Positions 1 to 15,400 of a stretch of 64,000 nucleotides of DNA are shown in pieces. Source of the DNA: Loripinus fragilis (lineage: Eukaryota; Mollusca; Bivalvia; Lucinida; Lucinidae); the NCBI GenBank assembly GCA_964019695.1, contig OZ026517.1, positions 59,279,172 to 59,343,171 on the forward strand, given 5' to 3'. Position 1 is the stretch's first letter. Each line of letters starts with the position of its first letter. The translations under genes and the position numbers were made by a program. The notes beneath the pieces were generated by a model. The model had not been told where the DNA came from and ran no database searches. It saw only the letters and a list, made by a program, of their open reading frames with translations.

Positions 1-58
1 TGACGCTTTACATAGATACGACGTTGTTCCGATGTGTTGTGTTTGCTGTGTAGTATAC

Positions 59-177
59 CTTGCTCATCCATGGCTTCTTGAAGCAGCTTCTCCATCTCAT
101 CTTCTTCACAGATATCGTAAGGTAGATCACCATCATTGTTCACCGCGGCAACATTCGCATTGTTCCGTAATAAATAC
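59..177 (-). CDS. PPP1R12A: PPP1R12 coding exon 3 (ankyrin repeat)
   Basis: The 119-nt exon starts after a TTTTCAG acceptor and completes an Arg codon with exon 2, giving EIA-R-YLLRNNANV. It encodes residues 126-165, ending DEQ plus one base before a GTATAC donor at 58. The frame stays open to position 1, but the residues beyond DEQG do not resemble MYPT, whereas the expected continuation (a G at the exon junction) fits the donor. The 3' border is therefore the less certain one. Confidence 0.85.
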
Positions 178-3100
178 CTGAAAATAGAGAAATCATTTCA
201 AAAATTAACTCTTTGCATGTTGTGTCATTTTGTAAGCTTTTTTTGTTTTCTGCAGATTTTTTTAAAAATCAACTTTTTTGAAAAAAAAATATTTCTGGAA
301 TAGCATCAGAGTGTCAAGAAACTTGGATCCAGATCAGGCAGGACATTTTGTCTGGACTGATCTGGGTCCAAACTGTTTGCAAAGGTTATCAGCAGACAAC
401 ACTGTCGTACAGGAGTAGGCAACAACAGCATCCACTGCAATGGCTGCAAACTTTGGGTGCATAAGAAATGCAGCTGGCTACAATGATTGGCACCAAATCC
501 TGATTATAGGTGTGCATGAGAAATGCCCGTCCTATTGTAAGCAGACCACAGAGTGAAGTCCAGGTCGGACCTGATATGCTGGAGGTGGTAGCTTCCTTCT
601 GCTACCTGGGTGACATGCTTTCTGCTGGTGGAGGCTGTGAAATAACGGTCACTGCTCGTGTGAAAACAGCCTAGAAGAAGTTCAGGGAGCTACTACCAGT
701 TCTCACATCCGGCCATCTCTCTTACAAGATCCATGGCCATGTATACAGCTCTTGGGTGTGGAGCGCCATGCCAGTGAAACTTGGCCACTGACCAAGACGA
801 ACCTGCAGCAAAATGACAGGGCCATGATCAGACAGATCTGCAGTATCAAGCCAGATGATGTGGCCATGGTAAGGTCAAGCGAGCTGCTGGCATTAAGCTT
901 GAGGACCTCAACCTAATCATGAGAGAGAGAAGGCTTCGCTGGTTTGGGCACGTGGAGCGTTTTAGTGGTGCAGTCAGAACAGCATGTAATATACAGATTG
1001 ATGGCGGGCGGGGGCAGGGAGGCCCAAGCTAACATGGAAGAAACTGACGGAGAAAGACTGCCGTGAGTGGAAGCTCACGACAGTTGACCCTCAAGAAAGG
1101 AGCACCTGAAGATCAGGCATGAGATCATCTATGCGTACAGACAGCCAGTTACATTTACCTGGAAGGGGGCCCACTGATGTGGAAGATGCCCCTGCACCTG
1201 CACGTTAATCAAAAATCTGATTATGAACACTATTAGTAGGCGATATTCTCTTCATAATTTTATGTATCATCAACCTTTTAACTCTTTGCATGTTGGGTAA
1301 TTTTTGTGCTTTGTTGTCATCTGTTGACTTTTTTTCAAAATGAACTTTTTCATTTTTGTCTTAGCAAATGGTGTAGACACTGATGAAATGCCTCATTGTG
1401 CATGCTAGGCCTTTTCTAGTCTTACCACCAGAAGTCTCAGAATGCTGATTTGTATATGCCGTCAAATATTTTATCTTTATTTGTTAAACTTATAATACAT
1501 GTACATCCCTTTTTTCCACTTTTAAAAGTGTAAGAATTCATGCAGAATGAAGAAATTATTCAGAAAACTGAATCTGAATGAACCATAGTGGTCATCAGTT
1601 TTTGAGGTGTACTAATACATCCCAAGCCTTTAGTTAAGAGTGTAGAATAATATTTTTCTTTTTTTCTAAACCAAAACATATGTTATGGATACTCAAAAGA
1701 ATCTTCTCCATGAGACGGTTCTTTTGAGCACCCACAACATATGCAGAAAATTATGGGTACGAAAATATTTAAAAGTTTACGCTGAAATTTTTTGTATATC
1801 TTAACCTCTGACATCCAATGTCTCATAGGTCCAGATAATGATTTTTTTCAACGTAAAATTGTAATTATTTTCTTACCAATAAATTAAAACATGTGTTTTG
1901 GGTGCTCAAAAGAACCGTCTCACTTTTGAGTACCAACAACATATGTTTTGGTTGGGAAATAAGGAAAATAATTTTCCTTTCAAGAATATCGTCAGAGTGT
2001 CAAATAGTTTGGCAAAAACATTGGTCCTGATCTGGATCCAAACTGTTTGAAAAGATAGCCAGCAGACGATAAGCAGGCAAAGAGCAAAAATATGAATGAA
2101 TTGAAACTCAAACACTTTCTCAAAACATGAATGAATGAATGGCACTGACTGAGTTTTTCCCAAACAATCAGTTTGACCTCGCAAAGTGAAAAGCAAATAT
2201 ATTATGATACTGGATTTAGCTTTAAATACAGCATTTAACCCTTTAAATTTGTAATCTTGACATTGATAGGACCGTAACTCTTTCCTTGCTAGCATTCTGT
2301 TGACTGCTGATAACTTTTGTAAACAGTTTGAACCCAGATCAGGACTGACATAACGTCGGTCCTGATCTGGATCCAAACCGTTTGACACTCTGATAATCAT
2401 TCCTGAAAGAATTTTTTGAAAAAGTTAATTTTGAAAAAATTCAGCAAGGCATGAAAATTACCCAGCATGCAAAGTGTTAAATGTAATCTTGATTTTGATA
2501 GGAACTGAGTGTTCCATTCTTAATTTGTGGAATTTCTTTAATTGAAGCAAATAAATATTAATCCAGTTTAAATTTGGGACCAATTTGCAATTCAACAAGT
2601 ATTTGTGAAAGACTATTTCCCTGGAAAATATGCAATTCGAAAAATGTTACAGTTTGTTGCATGCACACAAGCATACGTACACACATACCAAACAACATGT
2701 CCCAGGGGGGACCCTGATCTTCCATACCAGGGGCATAAAAACTGCAGTTTCATTTCCAAATATTTCAGCCTAATTTATTGCTTTTTGTTTGTTTTGATTC
2801 TTTATGTCCCAGTCAACAATTTTTCGGTCATGTCGGGACAGGGTCTTCCTGGGTTGAACCAGTACTAAGCAGTGATTAAAGTGTCATGCTCAAGGACACA
2901 ACACACTGTGACTCCGCTGGCGGTAAGACTTGAATTAACAACCCTTCGATCCCAAGTCTAAGGCTCTAAATACTGAGCCACTGCGCTCCGTGTAGATTAT
3001 GGCCCATTGGGTGACAGTTATAAGTTTGTTACACAGAGGAACGAAGGGAGCTCAGTGGCTCAGTGGTAGAGTGCTTGACTGGAGACCGAGGGGCCGCGGG

Positions 3101-6100
3101 TTCTAGCCTCACCGGCGTCACTGCAGCGTTGTGGTCCTTGAGCAAGACACATCCTAGCTAAGTACTGGTTTAACCCAGGAAGACCCGTCCCTGTTTAACT
3201 GAAAAATTGCTGATGGGATGTAAAGAATCAAATCAAACAAAACAGAGGAAGGAAATTTCAAAACTACCACATGTAACACTGCATGCTGGGTAATTTTTCA
3301 TGCTTTTGTTATCGTCTGCTGACTATTTTTCAAATTTCTTTCAGAAATATTATCAGAGTGTCATACGGTTTGGATCCAGATCAGGACCGACATTCTGAAC
3401 TGTTTGCAAAGATCATCAACAGATGACAAGTCACTGCCAAGCAATCCTACTCAGCTACTGAGAATATTCTAGACTATAGAAAATTTTGATATACTGTACT
3501 GTGTACATACTTTCCGGTAACCAGATAACATATGACCAGATCAGCCTGCACTGATGCACAAGCTAGGCAGCGGTCTGAAACTTTGATGTTCCTGCACAAC
3601 AAAGCAGGTATACCCAGACATGGCTCAATTTATTCAACACGACAAAGGTTAAATTGACATGATATCTTATTAAACAAATATACTTCCTGATTGTTTTTCC
3701 ATTAATACGCTATAAAACTTGACCGCAAATCATAAATTGAACTTATAGAACTATAAATCAAGTGTTGGTCAACAATTTACATGATAAAACAAGAAAAGAT
3801 TCAGAATTTTAGATGGTGAAAATGACGATGAGGATGTGCAACAATGCTGACGTTAATGCCGCTGCTGCCAGCGACAACAACTACATGTACTATGACAGGG
3901 GATTTTCTGCCCTTCTCTAAGGGCCGAATTTCGCCCCCATTCCCAATCAAAAATAGCCACCTTTTTTCCCAATACCATGTCTGTTTTTCCCAATTAAGAA
4001 AAGTAAAAAAAAATATATATATATATATTTTTTTTTTTTTACTTTTACTTTTTTTTAGAGACCACTCACTACTGCTTATGAGAAACAATGACCCATGTCA
4101 GAATATACTTAAACACTTGTGCTTAAGTGGTATGCTTGACACAATACAATCTAGAATAACTTGATTTTGAGGATATATTTTGCTACCCTTGTTATATTCT
4201 ATGTCGTTAATTTCTCCTAATTTTGATGTTAAGACAATCATTTTTTCCAAATTTTGGCCAGGGGCCTTTTCCCAAAAATGCTGGAAAAAGCCCTGTATGA
4301 CGACACTTTTGGCAAAAATGATGATGAAGACGAATTGCTCATAATCATGATCACCATTACCATCATCAACACCACTATTGTCACCACATCATCAACCATA
4401 GGTTTAGATAACAAAATTATTGAGCGTTAATTAGTGAATATTTTCTTACCCAACAGTTTTAACATATGTTTTGGGTGCTCAAAAGAACCGTCTCATTGAG
4501 ACGGTTCTTATGAGTACCTGCAACATATGTTTTGGTTGAGAAGTAAGAAAATTAATATTTTGGTATGCACTCTTAACTAAAGACCCATCAACATCATCAT
4601 CATGAACGTTATAATAAACTAGATGGAGTTGAACAGAAGAAAACATATGTCCCCCACCCATTTCATAGAGTAATATGACCCTTGTGACCTTGAAAAATAG
4701 GTCAAGGTCTCCAAAATCTTTTCATGTCTTAAGGTCCTCCCAATGATGTATCTGTGCCAGTTTGGTCTAAATATGGCCATTGGTTCTAAAAGATAGAGTG
4801 CAGACAAGATTTTTTCATTGGTTGAACTTGAAAATTAGGTCAAGGTCACCAAAATCTAACAATTTCTTAATGTCCTCCCAATGATGTATATGTGCCAGTT
4901 TGGTCTAAATCTGGCCATTGGTTCTAAAAGATAGAGTGCAGACAAGATTTTTTCATTGGTTGAACTTGAAAATTAGGTCAAGGTCACCAAAATCTAACAA
5001 TTTCTTAATGTCCTCCCAATGATGTATATGTGCCAGTTTGGTCTAAATCTGGCCATTGGTTCAGAAGACTTAAAGAGTGCAGACAAGGCTTTTTCATAGT
5101 GTTATATGACTGCATAGTGACCATGAAAATTAGGTCAAGGGTCATGGAAATCTAATCATTCCTTTCGGCTGCCCCAATGAAGTATCTGTGTAAATTTAGT
5201 TAAAATTTGTCCATCGTTTCATAAGTTACATGTATATAGAGTGCAGACAAAGAGCTTCACTGAAACTAATTCCAACCCGATCCATACAACAACAAAAAAT
5301 TGCCAACTCCTTTGGAGAGGGACATAATTTCCATAAACACAGACAGTCTAACGGATGGGAGGCCTGGATATTAAATCATTTTCCCTTCTGCTTGCAACTT
5401 CTTCCCAACTGGACACAGACAATCATGGATACTTGCTAAATGTGCATTTCTGCAATTCCATAACAAGTAGTCAGATGGCCTAGATCATAACCCCATGAAA
5501 ATATTCCCATCTACTTCTCATCTGTTTTACACTATGGTATCTTCCTTCCTGTATTTAACTTCCTTTGTATAACCCACTTAGTTGCGACACAAGAAAACAA
5601 CCACATTCACAATGTCAGCGTAAAATTGTAAATATTTGCTTACCCATAGTTTTAAGAATATGTTTTGGGTGCTCAAAAGAACCGTCTCATTAAGACGGTT
5701 CTTTTGAGTACCCACAACATGTTTTGGTTGAGTAATAAGAAAATTATTTTTCTGTTAGACACAACTTCTCACTGTTTGTATGCATAGCCTGCACTTTCCT
5801 ATACAAAGTAGGCTGTATGTAAAATCTAGGCATGTGCATGCTACCTCCAGAATGCATTATTTTCAAGCTATTCTTAGTCTTAAGTTTGGCTCTATTCTAA
5901 TGCTGATGCCTATTTAAGTTACACATGTATGAATATCAAAATTGTGTTTCTTTAATTTGGAATAGATCTTCTAAAGAAGCCAGCTGACCAGGAATTTTAC
6001 TGTTCACCAGACAGGTTTTATCCCGAATTAGCAGGAAATACGCTAAAAGCTACCATGCAAAAGATTTTGAAACCCAGTTAAGAAATATTCAAGCATTCAA

Positions 6101-9100
6101 TGTACAGTAGTTGAATTGAATCCCCAAAAGATATAAAACTTGCAAAGATCCAGATATAGCCCATGCAGCTTTACTGACTGATCCTCAGTCCTCTCGATGT
6201 TGGATGCGCAGCAGGTACCATTTGCTGGTGCCCGGTTCCTAGATCTTTCTGTATCATTTCCAGCTGACAAATATTGCACTTGATGTTCTATTCACTATTA
6301 ATCAGCTACTATATAACCCACAAAAACACATAACTTTCATAACTTTGCACTCCACAATAGATATGAGCCATGACATGTGATTTCCAACAAATGTGGCATT
6401 TTGACATGAATAGACTCAGACGAGTCTGTGCAGCCTCCTTTTAAGCTTAGAAACTCCAAATGCTGTTTGGCCAGTAGCTTAATAAATAGTCAGAGAATAC
6501 TCAAGTGACTAGCAAAGGCTCTGATCAGACTGCACTTATGGGCAGGCTGGTCTGGGCCTTTGCTGGTCACACACACCACATAGTTGGAAATCTCATGCCG
6601 CGGCTCATATCTGAATAAATATCTAAAGGCAAAGAAAAGCTGTACAGTTTTAAGATCATGTGAAATAATTTTATTCATTTTGAGCCACAATGAACATACA
6701 CAAAATTTCTGGGAAAATATGTTTACTGTTCAAACAGTTTATAGTACCACTGTGACCTGGTAAAATTGGGGTCACCGTCACAAAAATCTGAACAGCTCTT
6801 CACAAGTTCCAAATGATGAATCCATGCAAATAAACTGATAATAATTAATCTGCACTGGCCTGGGCTGATGAAATACCATTATGACACAGTGTGGATCCTG
6901 ATCAGCTGGCTTCATTAGCCAGCTGATCAAAACAGGACATATCGGAGCTCAGCAGGATGACCCAGGGTTAAAGAAACACAAATGGGTGGACCTCTTTTTG
7001 CATATTAAAAAATGTTGATCATTTCTCAATATCATTAAATATCATCGATGGACTTACCAACCGACACTTCTCATTTTGATATGGTCACGGTTGGTTGTTG
7101 TTTTACGTCCCTTTAAACAATTTTCCAATCATAAAGAGATGGTCTGTTACATGTATCTTATTCTCTCCTCAGATTAGTCAAAACTGACATTATGAATTAG
7201 AGGTCACATATGTAGAGAATAATCTTACTGGAGGAATCAGATTCATATACTCACTATTGCAGTCCATATAAGTCAGATTACCAATCCAACTCACTATCAG
7301 CTGCACTTCTATATGACCAGCATGTTGGGATAGGGGGTTTCAAGGCTGGACTGTTTGAGCTATATAAATGTGTCATATGTGCATAGGTAATAGTATCTAT
7401 CTTACTCCAAACCACAGTTTATTTATGTTTTTTATTATTTTAAACACCTGATATTTTTTTGTCAGGCAGTAAAGATTTATTATGGAAAATGATACTTGCA
7501 TTATTTAGATGAACAGCACACTATATTTTGATCATCTCAGTCACGTCAGGAGAAAACCTGGCGTAAATAAACACATTTTTTTGAGTGTGAAATTGTGCAT
7601 ATTTTCTTACCCATCAATTCTGAAAAGAACCATCTCATTGAGAGTTCTCAACACTATGCAAGGCGATAAAAATCCAACGGCATGAAAAATATATACCTAG
7701 GCAAACATGGCAGTGCAATATAAACATGACAGAACTGCCATGGTTTTATCAGCTGGCAGTCTATGCAGTGTGAAAGTCAAAGTCCCCGCTGCCCCCCCCC
7801 CCCCCCCCCCCACCCGGGGGCTGGGGAGGACAAGTTAGTGCACAAGTTAGAGTGCAGACAAAATGCTATGCTGACACCGCCACCACTGATATGATCCACA
7901 CTAAAAACAATATGTCTTCCCACTCATTTGGAAAGAGGTGAAGGGGGGGGGATGAAAAATTAAAAGAAAAAAAATAGGACTATTTTCAGTCGAAAATAGG
8001 CCTAGAATTTCAAGGGTCAATCCATACTAGTAAAACATTACCCCTTTCTACATTAGTGGAACATTCCATCCAGTTTGAAGGAATGGTTAGTTAACTTTTA
8101 GGGTTCAAATTATTTAAATAATATTTAACATTAATTTCTGTATCCCAAGTTTATTTGATTGTGGGTTCACACTATTTATATATCTATTTGTTGCTTTATC
8201 TACATTGTAATACCAGAATTAATTCAATTTGATTATTATTGCTGCAATATCTTTCTAACTATGTGTCCCACATTTCAATCATAGTAACCCGACCTGATTC
8301 TGACCTAAAAATTTAACAATAGTTAAGACGGTCCACGGAAAAGCAAACAATATTTGGTTGTAAAGTTAGTTTTTGAATGAAAAGATTCCGAAAGCCTGTA
8401 TGCAATTGCAATGTCCAACCCTTTGAATAACGGATACCCGTAAATGGGTACATTTTGTAAGATGAAATGCTGCATGATGCTGTATTTCATCAGGGTCTGC
8501 ATTTTTTTAGCAGCGCAGACCCTGATGAAATGGGACATTTACAAGCCACCTATACTGCATAATTTTCGAAAAATTTTGAACCTGTTCAGACAGAAGCAGT
8601 CTGATCTTGGTCTACTTCGTTTTGCCACCACATTTTTGTCAAAACTAATGTTCAAAATTTCAAATTTCACTTTCAATTCCAATTAATTCAATGTAAGTGG
8701 AGTAAAATTAAAAACTGCAATATCACAGAAATCCAACTTTGAGCCCTTAAAGAGCCAATCACGACTGTAGCAGACGACAAATTTTGCGACATCTTTCCTA
8801 ATTTTCGAAAGAAATAAGGAATGATATTTCATGCTAATCGTCTGCCAGCAGACGATTTTCATGAAATATCATGCCTTATAATTTTTTTTGAAAAAGAGGC
8901 AAAATTTGAATCTGTCGTCTGATGCATATTATAGGTGGCGCTTTATGGGTTAAAAATTATTCAAGTGCAACTTGTTAAAGGTTTTAACAGCTAGGATCCT
9001 CTTAACCCTTTTCATTCTCATCTTTTTTATATTCTACATAATCTCCCTAGTTTTTCCCAAATTTTGTCCCCAATTATCTCCTGCAGTTACATTGTATAAC

Positions 9101-9447
9101 ATTATACTTAGTGGAAAACAGTATGGAAAACAGTATGGATTCTGATCATCTGGCTTCTAAACTGATCCTGATCTAAACTATTTTGAAAACAGGATATATT
9201 CCGGATAGCATGGTAAGGGTTGACAAATACCAGGGCCCTCACACCCCTTTTTGGGAATGGGGCCGGGGCCCATGGAATTGGGAAAATGCGTGGCGTTTTG
9301 ACTAAAATTGGGAAATTTGACATCGTCCTTATGTATGATGTTTCCATTGCTAGATTGATTCCAATAATTAAACTTACTTTTTTTCTTGATATATAATGTA
9401 TTACAATATGTTCTGTATTTGTATTATATGAAATAAAGATAGAGAAC

Positions 9448-9492
<45 letters not shown>

Positions 9493-12400
9493 CAAATTGG
9501 GAATTTTTTGTCTGGAAATGGGAAAAAAACATACTTTTTTGGCATTGGGAATGGGGCCGAATTTCGGCCCCAAAATCGGGTGATTGAGAGCCCTGAATAC
9601 TGAGAGAAAATTGCTTTTATTTTGATACTTAAACCGTCTCTCCTTGCATATCATACCAGCATCTTCACTGAAAAATTACTTTCATGATTTGATGATTCAA
9701 CTCGAGTGGTTCCAACAGAAATTCAAAAACACAATTCCATGATTTTTCCATGATTTTCCATGATCAACAATGTAATTTCCATGACTATTTAATGCATGGC
9801 CTCCAACCTCCCCTTTAGAGGCACTGTATTTAGATAAGCATGCTTGTAGACCATGCATGCATTTTGAAATAATTAAAACTTGAAACCACCAGTAGCCAGA
9901 AAACTAGCTGTCCGACACACAAGTTCTGTGTATCTGACCGCTAGTTTTTTGGCTACTGGTAGTTTTGTCAAATTATTTCACAAAATTCCATGATTATTCC
10001 ATGATCATTCAGGGATTTTCAAATTCCATGATTTTCCCATGCATGGAACTTTTTTGTGTGATTTTCAAGGTTTTCCATGATTTCCAGAGCTTGTGGGAAC
10101 CTAGTCCGAGCCTTCTCTGATGTTTAAGTGGCTTCTCCATATTTTGATATTTGCCACTAATATGTAGTGGCAAATATCAAAATAAAGAAAAGCCACTAAA
10201 ACATCAGAGAAAACTCGGACTAGTGGGAACCCTGATCCGTGGAGTGCTGCCAGAGCCATGATGCTCCTAAATTCAAAGGAGGAAAGATGACAGTTAGAAC
10301 AAAAAATAACTCTTGATAGCTCTTCAAGACCATTTGAAGAATGACTTTATAAATAATTTCAGGAGCAATAGGAGACCCCTGAAGAACAATGAAGCGCATT
10401 AGCTATGTTGGTAGTGCGTTAGACTGGGGATGGAAGGGTTGCTAGTTCAAGCCTCACCACCAGTGGTGTCACTGTGCTGTATGTGTCCTTGAGCAAGCCA
10501 CATTTATCCTAACTTAGTACTGGTTCAACCCAGGAAGAACCGTCCCTGTTTAACTGAAAGATTGTTGATGGGACGTAAAGAATAAAATCAAACAAACAAC
10601 CCTGATGGTGAACTAAACATGGACAGAGAGTATCAATATTATGAAAGCATTTTAGAAGTCAGCGTAACCTAAGCAGTTATGTGGAAATCTTACTCCAACC
10701 ACCTGGTATTGTATGCACACAAGAATCCGGATACATCAGCAAAAATAACAGATTATTCAGCATGACTACACCATTAACCCTTTTAGGACCAGTGGGATCT
10801 CCCATACAGCTTAGCTACATACAATAATGTCAGGATGGTCCATTGTATAAATTGAGGGGACCCAGGTCATAATCTATTTTTTTAATGCATATCTTTCTCT
10901 GAATATATACTTTTTTTCTTAGCAAACAGTGTAGACCCTGATGAAATGTCGCATTATTAGCATCATCTTCTACTGGTAACCTTTCCAAACAGTTTGGACC
11001 CAGATCAGGCCCAACAGATGTCTGGCCTGATTTGGATCCAAAATGTTTGATGTTCTGATGGTATTTCTGAAATTAATTTTTGAAAAATTTAATTTTGAAA
11101 ATATTCATTAGAGTTAGACAACTAATAAGCATGCAAAAAATTCCCAGCATACAGAGTTAAACGTATGTCTGACTTTTGGAATCATCTCATTTAAGAAGGT
11201 TCTTTTGAGTACTGGTACCCATTACATAAATCATGCTTTGGATGTGAAATAAGCAAATTGAATTTCAATTGATGGGTGCTCGCTGGAGTGAGGACATTCC
11301 AGTGACCACCCTCCAGATATGTCAACAAAATCATATATATATTTCCTTGTCAGTCAAATCTTATTGTCTTGTTTATAACAAGCCTTAGTGTCACAATATC
11401 TAAGTAGACACAACAAAGGTCAGGACATAGAGATTCAGTTTCAACTTTCCTCAGTTCGAAATAAAACAAGTCGAAAGTACTTGAAATTAATCTTTAAAGT
11501 AGGTTCACATGATCTTTCAGGAAGCTATTACTTGGTTTCACGAGAAATTATATTAAAAGGCATTTTCCTTGAGAAGATAATATGAAACATACTTCTGTTT
11601 GTTTGGTCGAGGCTTTACGTCCCAGTCAACAGCTATGGCCATGTCGAGACGGTCATTTCACCTAACCACTTTTTTCCCTGGACATTAGCTTGACTAAACA
11701 GATAAGCACATATTTTGGCTTGCAACTTCTTGAATCAGCAGAAGGAGAGTGACCATAGAAATTATTTTATGATCATTTTTCACTAACCTATGGGACCAGG
11801 CTGGGATCAAACTCACTACCCCTGGATCTGCAGTCGGACTTGCTACAGACTGCGCTACGAGGTCCAGTATGAAATATACTGTCATTACAACAAACTTACA
11901 ATGACAAAATTATATTAATGCTTCCAAGTGAGGTCATCTTGCTGTTATTTAGAAGCCTCTATAGCAAATGGTGTGGACCCAGATCAGAATGCTAAATACA
12001 CATGTATATTGCATTCAAGTTAAAATTGATCTGTTGTTAAAGCATAAAATTGCGATGACATTTTCAGGGCAGTAAAGAAACTAACAAGTCCAAACTTTTT
12101 TCAAAGGAGGCTAAAGGTCAAGTTAATAAAATTTTGGTTACTTGACAAGATTTTCCCAGAGGGTAAACACACAGTTCTAGGTCCAATAGTTGAAAAGTTA
12201 TACCGTTAATTTTTTTGTACACACACACACCCAAAAAATGAAATGCCCTTGATTTTTGATACCTGCACCACACCAGATAGGCGACAATCGAAAACGCTCT
12301 TAAAAATCGACGAACGTGGCTCTAAAATACCTAGAAACAGTGCTTTCAATGGCCATTTGTCACCAATCTGCCAACAAATGGCAATCAAAAACTCTGTTTC

Positions 12401-15400
12401 TAACATTTTTTTATCTATGTTTGTCGATAGTATTCATTAATGTTTTCGATTGTCCCCTATCCGGTATGTGCATGGGTCAATAAATCTCCGTCTCATCTAA
12501 ATCTATGTGAGATATTGAACAGTAACATACCTGGCAATTTCTGTGAAGCCACAAGAGGCTGTTGCATGAAGTGGGGTCCACCCCTCATTGTCGCATACAT
12601 CCACATCGGCCTCATTCTCCACCAGAAACTCCACCATATCCAGATTGTCATCGATGCAAGCCTGCAAAAAAAGAGGCAAACATAATTAATTGATCTTTGC
12701 ACGCTGGGTAATTTTGCATGTTTTTTTTTTTGTTCATTGAAAAAACATCAGGAATACCATTCAAACAGTTTGGGTCCCATCAGGCCAGAAAAAATGTGTA
12801 AATGCAAATTAATTATGAGGCCATTTTATAGAATTTGGTCAAAACACTTATGAGCATTAAAAAGCAACTAGTACTTAAACAGCATGAATACAGGCCATAA
12901 TAGTTTAAGTTATCATGATACCAATGTGTTACAAACAGAGCAGGCAAGTAAAAATAGGACAGTTACATCACATAACTAAAGGAATTGCATGTTGCCTTGG
13001 TTAATGGTAATCTCTAAAAATGATTAAAAAGACGTGTCTTTTTAATCATTTTGAGAGACTGCCATTTTTTAAAATGCTCTGAGTTTCTATAAAAATTATG
13101 TTCACTAGGGATGTACTTTCCACAAGTTTCTGTAGATGCAATAAAGCAAATTTTCAAGCAAAAAAAATCTAAAAGTACAAGAGTTCCAGGGGAATCTTGA
13201 GCACTATATATTTATAGCCACAAGCCTTGTATCTGAGAGCATGTTTGCTTCATTCTTAGTCTGCATTATTGCCACAAGTCTTGTTTGTTTGTTTGTTTTG
13301 TTGCTTTACGTCCCAAGTCAGGACGGTCAGTTCACCAACATGTAACCACACTTTTTCCTGGGCAAGTTTACCAGTACTTCGTACACATACTTTCACTTGT
13401 AACTGACAACAACCCTTCTTGAATGATTCAGGGGAAGGGAGGAGAATGACCGTAGAAACTATTTCATGATCAGTCTCCACGAAAGTATGGAACCGGGCCG
13501 GGATTGGATATACAGTCAGACTCGCATCTGTAGCCAGACACGTTACTGACTGCGCTAGGCGGCCCAGTCCACAAGTCTTGTAAAGCTTTATTCCAAGTCT
13601 GCTTTGAAATGGTCATGATCTGATGTGATTGTACCATTACACTGTTGGACTTCGATTGTTAGATTAAATTTAGCAAAATAACCATATAAATTACCCCACT
13701 ACTCTACTTTCAGTTTTGTTTGCCTATGTAAATAATATTATAAAGGCCTTCTGGATCATAAAATCTTTGAAAGCCAGTATTTAAGTAGTAAATTATATCT
13801 GTAAATTTAAAGAACACAGATACACAGTTATACAGGTGATTTTAACAGTGTTCGAGATAAGATGGATATTCACATCATTTTCAAAATCATAATTTTTATG
13901 TTTTGGATACTCATTCAAAGTGTCTCAATGAGACCCTTCCTATAAGCGCCACAAAATTGTTTTCATACAGAAGTATTGAAGTATTGTCACAGAGGTTTAT
14001 ATAGATAAACAAAATTGTTGAGCGCAAATTTGTTAATATTTTCTTACCCATCAATTTTAAGATATGTTTTGGGTGCTCAAAAGAACTGTCTCATTGAGAC
14101 GGTTCTTTTGAGTACCGACAACATATGTTTTGGTTGAGAAATAAGAAAATTATTTGTCTGTTAAGCACTCTTAACTAAAGTCCTGATTGTCATTATGGTT
14201 GTGACATTCACATCTTTCTCAAAGATATGTATTTTAACCCTTTTCCCGCCATTTACGACAAATGTAATCTGCTCTCTGGTCTGCTTATTATACTTTGGTA
14301 GCCTATATTGCAAACACTATGTACCCAGATCAGACTGCTCCGGAGCAGTCTGATCAGGGTTCATGGTGTTTGTCATTGTAATGTATTCAGTTTGCTGTTT
14401 AATAACTATTTGCATGCTCTTGTTGTCGCCTGCTGACTTTTTTTCAAAATAATCATTTTCAAAAATTCTTTCAGGAGTTATTGTGACAATCAAAGCATCA
14501 AACAGTTTTGATACAGATCAGGACCAACAGAAAGTCCAAACTGTTTGCAAAGAATATCAGCAGACAACAAAAGTCATGAGTTAATGGCTTTTTAATAGGC
14601 AAGGAAGAGTAGGAAGTTGAACATTTCCTTCATGAATATTCATGCTAGGCTTTACCCACTATGAATAATTATATAAATAAACTTTCACTAGAAAAAGTGT
14701 CCATGGGACACGGATGCCCCCGCCTATTGTTTTTATTACACCTGCAATTAAACATTGGGTATACAATAAGTGAACAGGATACCATTTACATACTACAAAA
14801 TGAATTTATATCTTCAGCCATAGTGTCTATAAGCTTCTGTAGTAGTCGAGCCTAAAAACGACTAAGTTCAAACTGCGAAAAAATTATAAAAAAATTAATC
14901 AACAAGGTACATACTGTCTATAAGCTTCTGTAGTAGTCGAGCCTAAAAACGACTAAGTTCAAACTGCGAAAAAATTATAAAAACTGCGAAAAAATTATAA
15001 AAAATTAATCTGAAGATTATATGCAAATGTAAAGCATATATTCCGTTCTTGACAAAACAACTGTAAAGTTTAAAAAGGATTTAGTAAAATTGTAGGAGGA
15101 TTTGTGCTCACAAGGTATCTAATGTCCATTAAAGCTTCTGTAGTAATTAAACCCAAAAATGACTAAGTTCAAACTGTGAAAAAAGTGACAAAAAATGATC
15201 TGAGGGTTATATCCAAATGTCATGCACATCTTCAGTCCTTGACAAAAACACCAGTAAAGTTTCAAAAGGATTGGGATAAAATTGTAGGAGGAGTTGCGCT
15301 CACAAGGTACCTAATGGCCATAAGCTTCAGTAGTAGTTGAGCCCAAAATTGACTAAGTTCAAACTGTGAAAAAAGTGACAAAAATTAATCTGAGGGTTAT

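Larger units (their letters stand above)
178..12530 (-). other. PPP1R12A: PPP1R12 intron 2
   Basis: The 12.35 kb intron runs from a GTATGT donor to a TTTTCAG acceptor. It is filled with miniature TIR elements, SINEs, a LINE fossil and a 138-bp tandem array, listed separately. In 5240-5600, 7000-7560 and 7830-8320 I see nothing beyond AT-rich sequence and homopolymers. Confidence 0.85.

Noticed and set aside
1..58. Continuation of PPP1R12 exon 3 to the window edge
   Set aside because: The frame is open but the residues after DEQG do not match the family, while a good GT donor lies at 58.
1906..2400. 164-codon frame on minus
   Set aside because: It spans two different repeat elements, so it is a chance frame.
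4805..5080. Assembly duplication of the 138-bp unit
   Set aside because: The two near-identical units are flanked by diverged units of the same family, which fits a true array.
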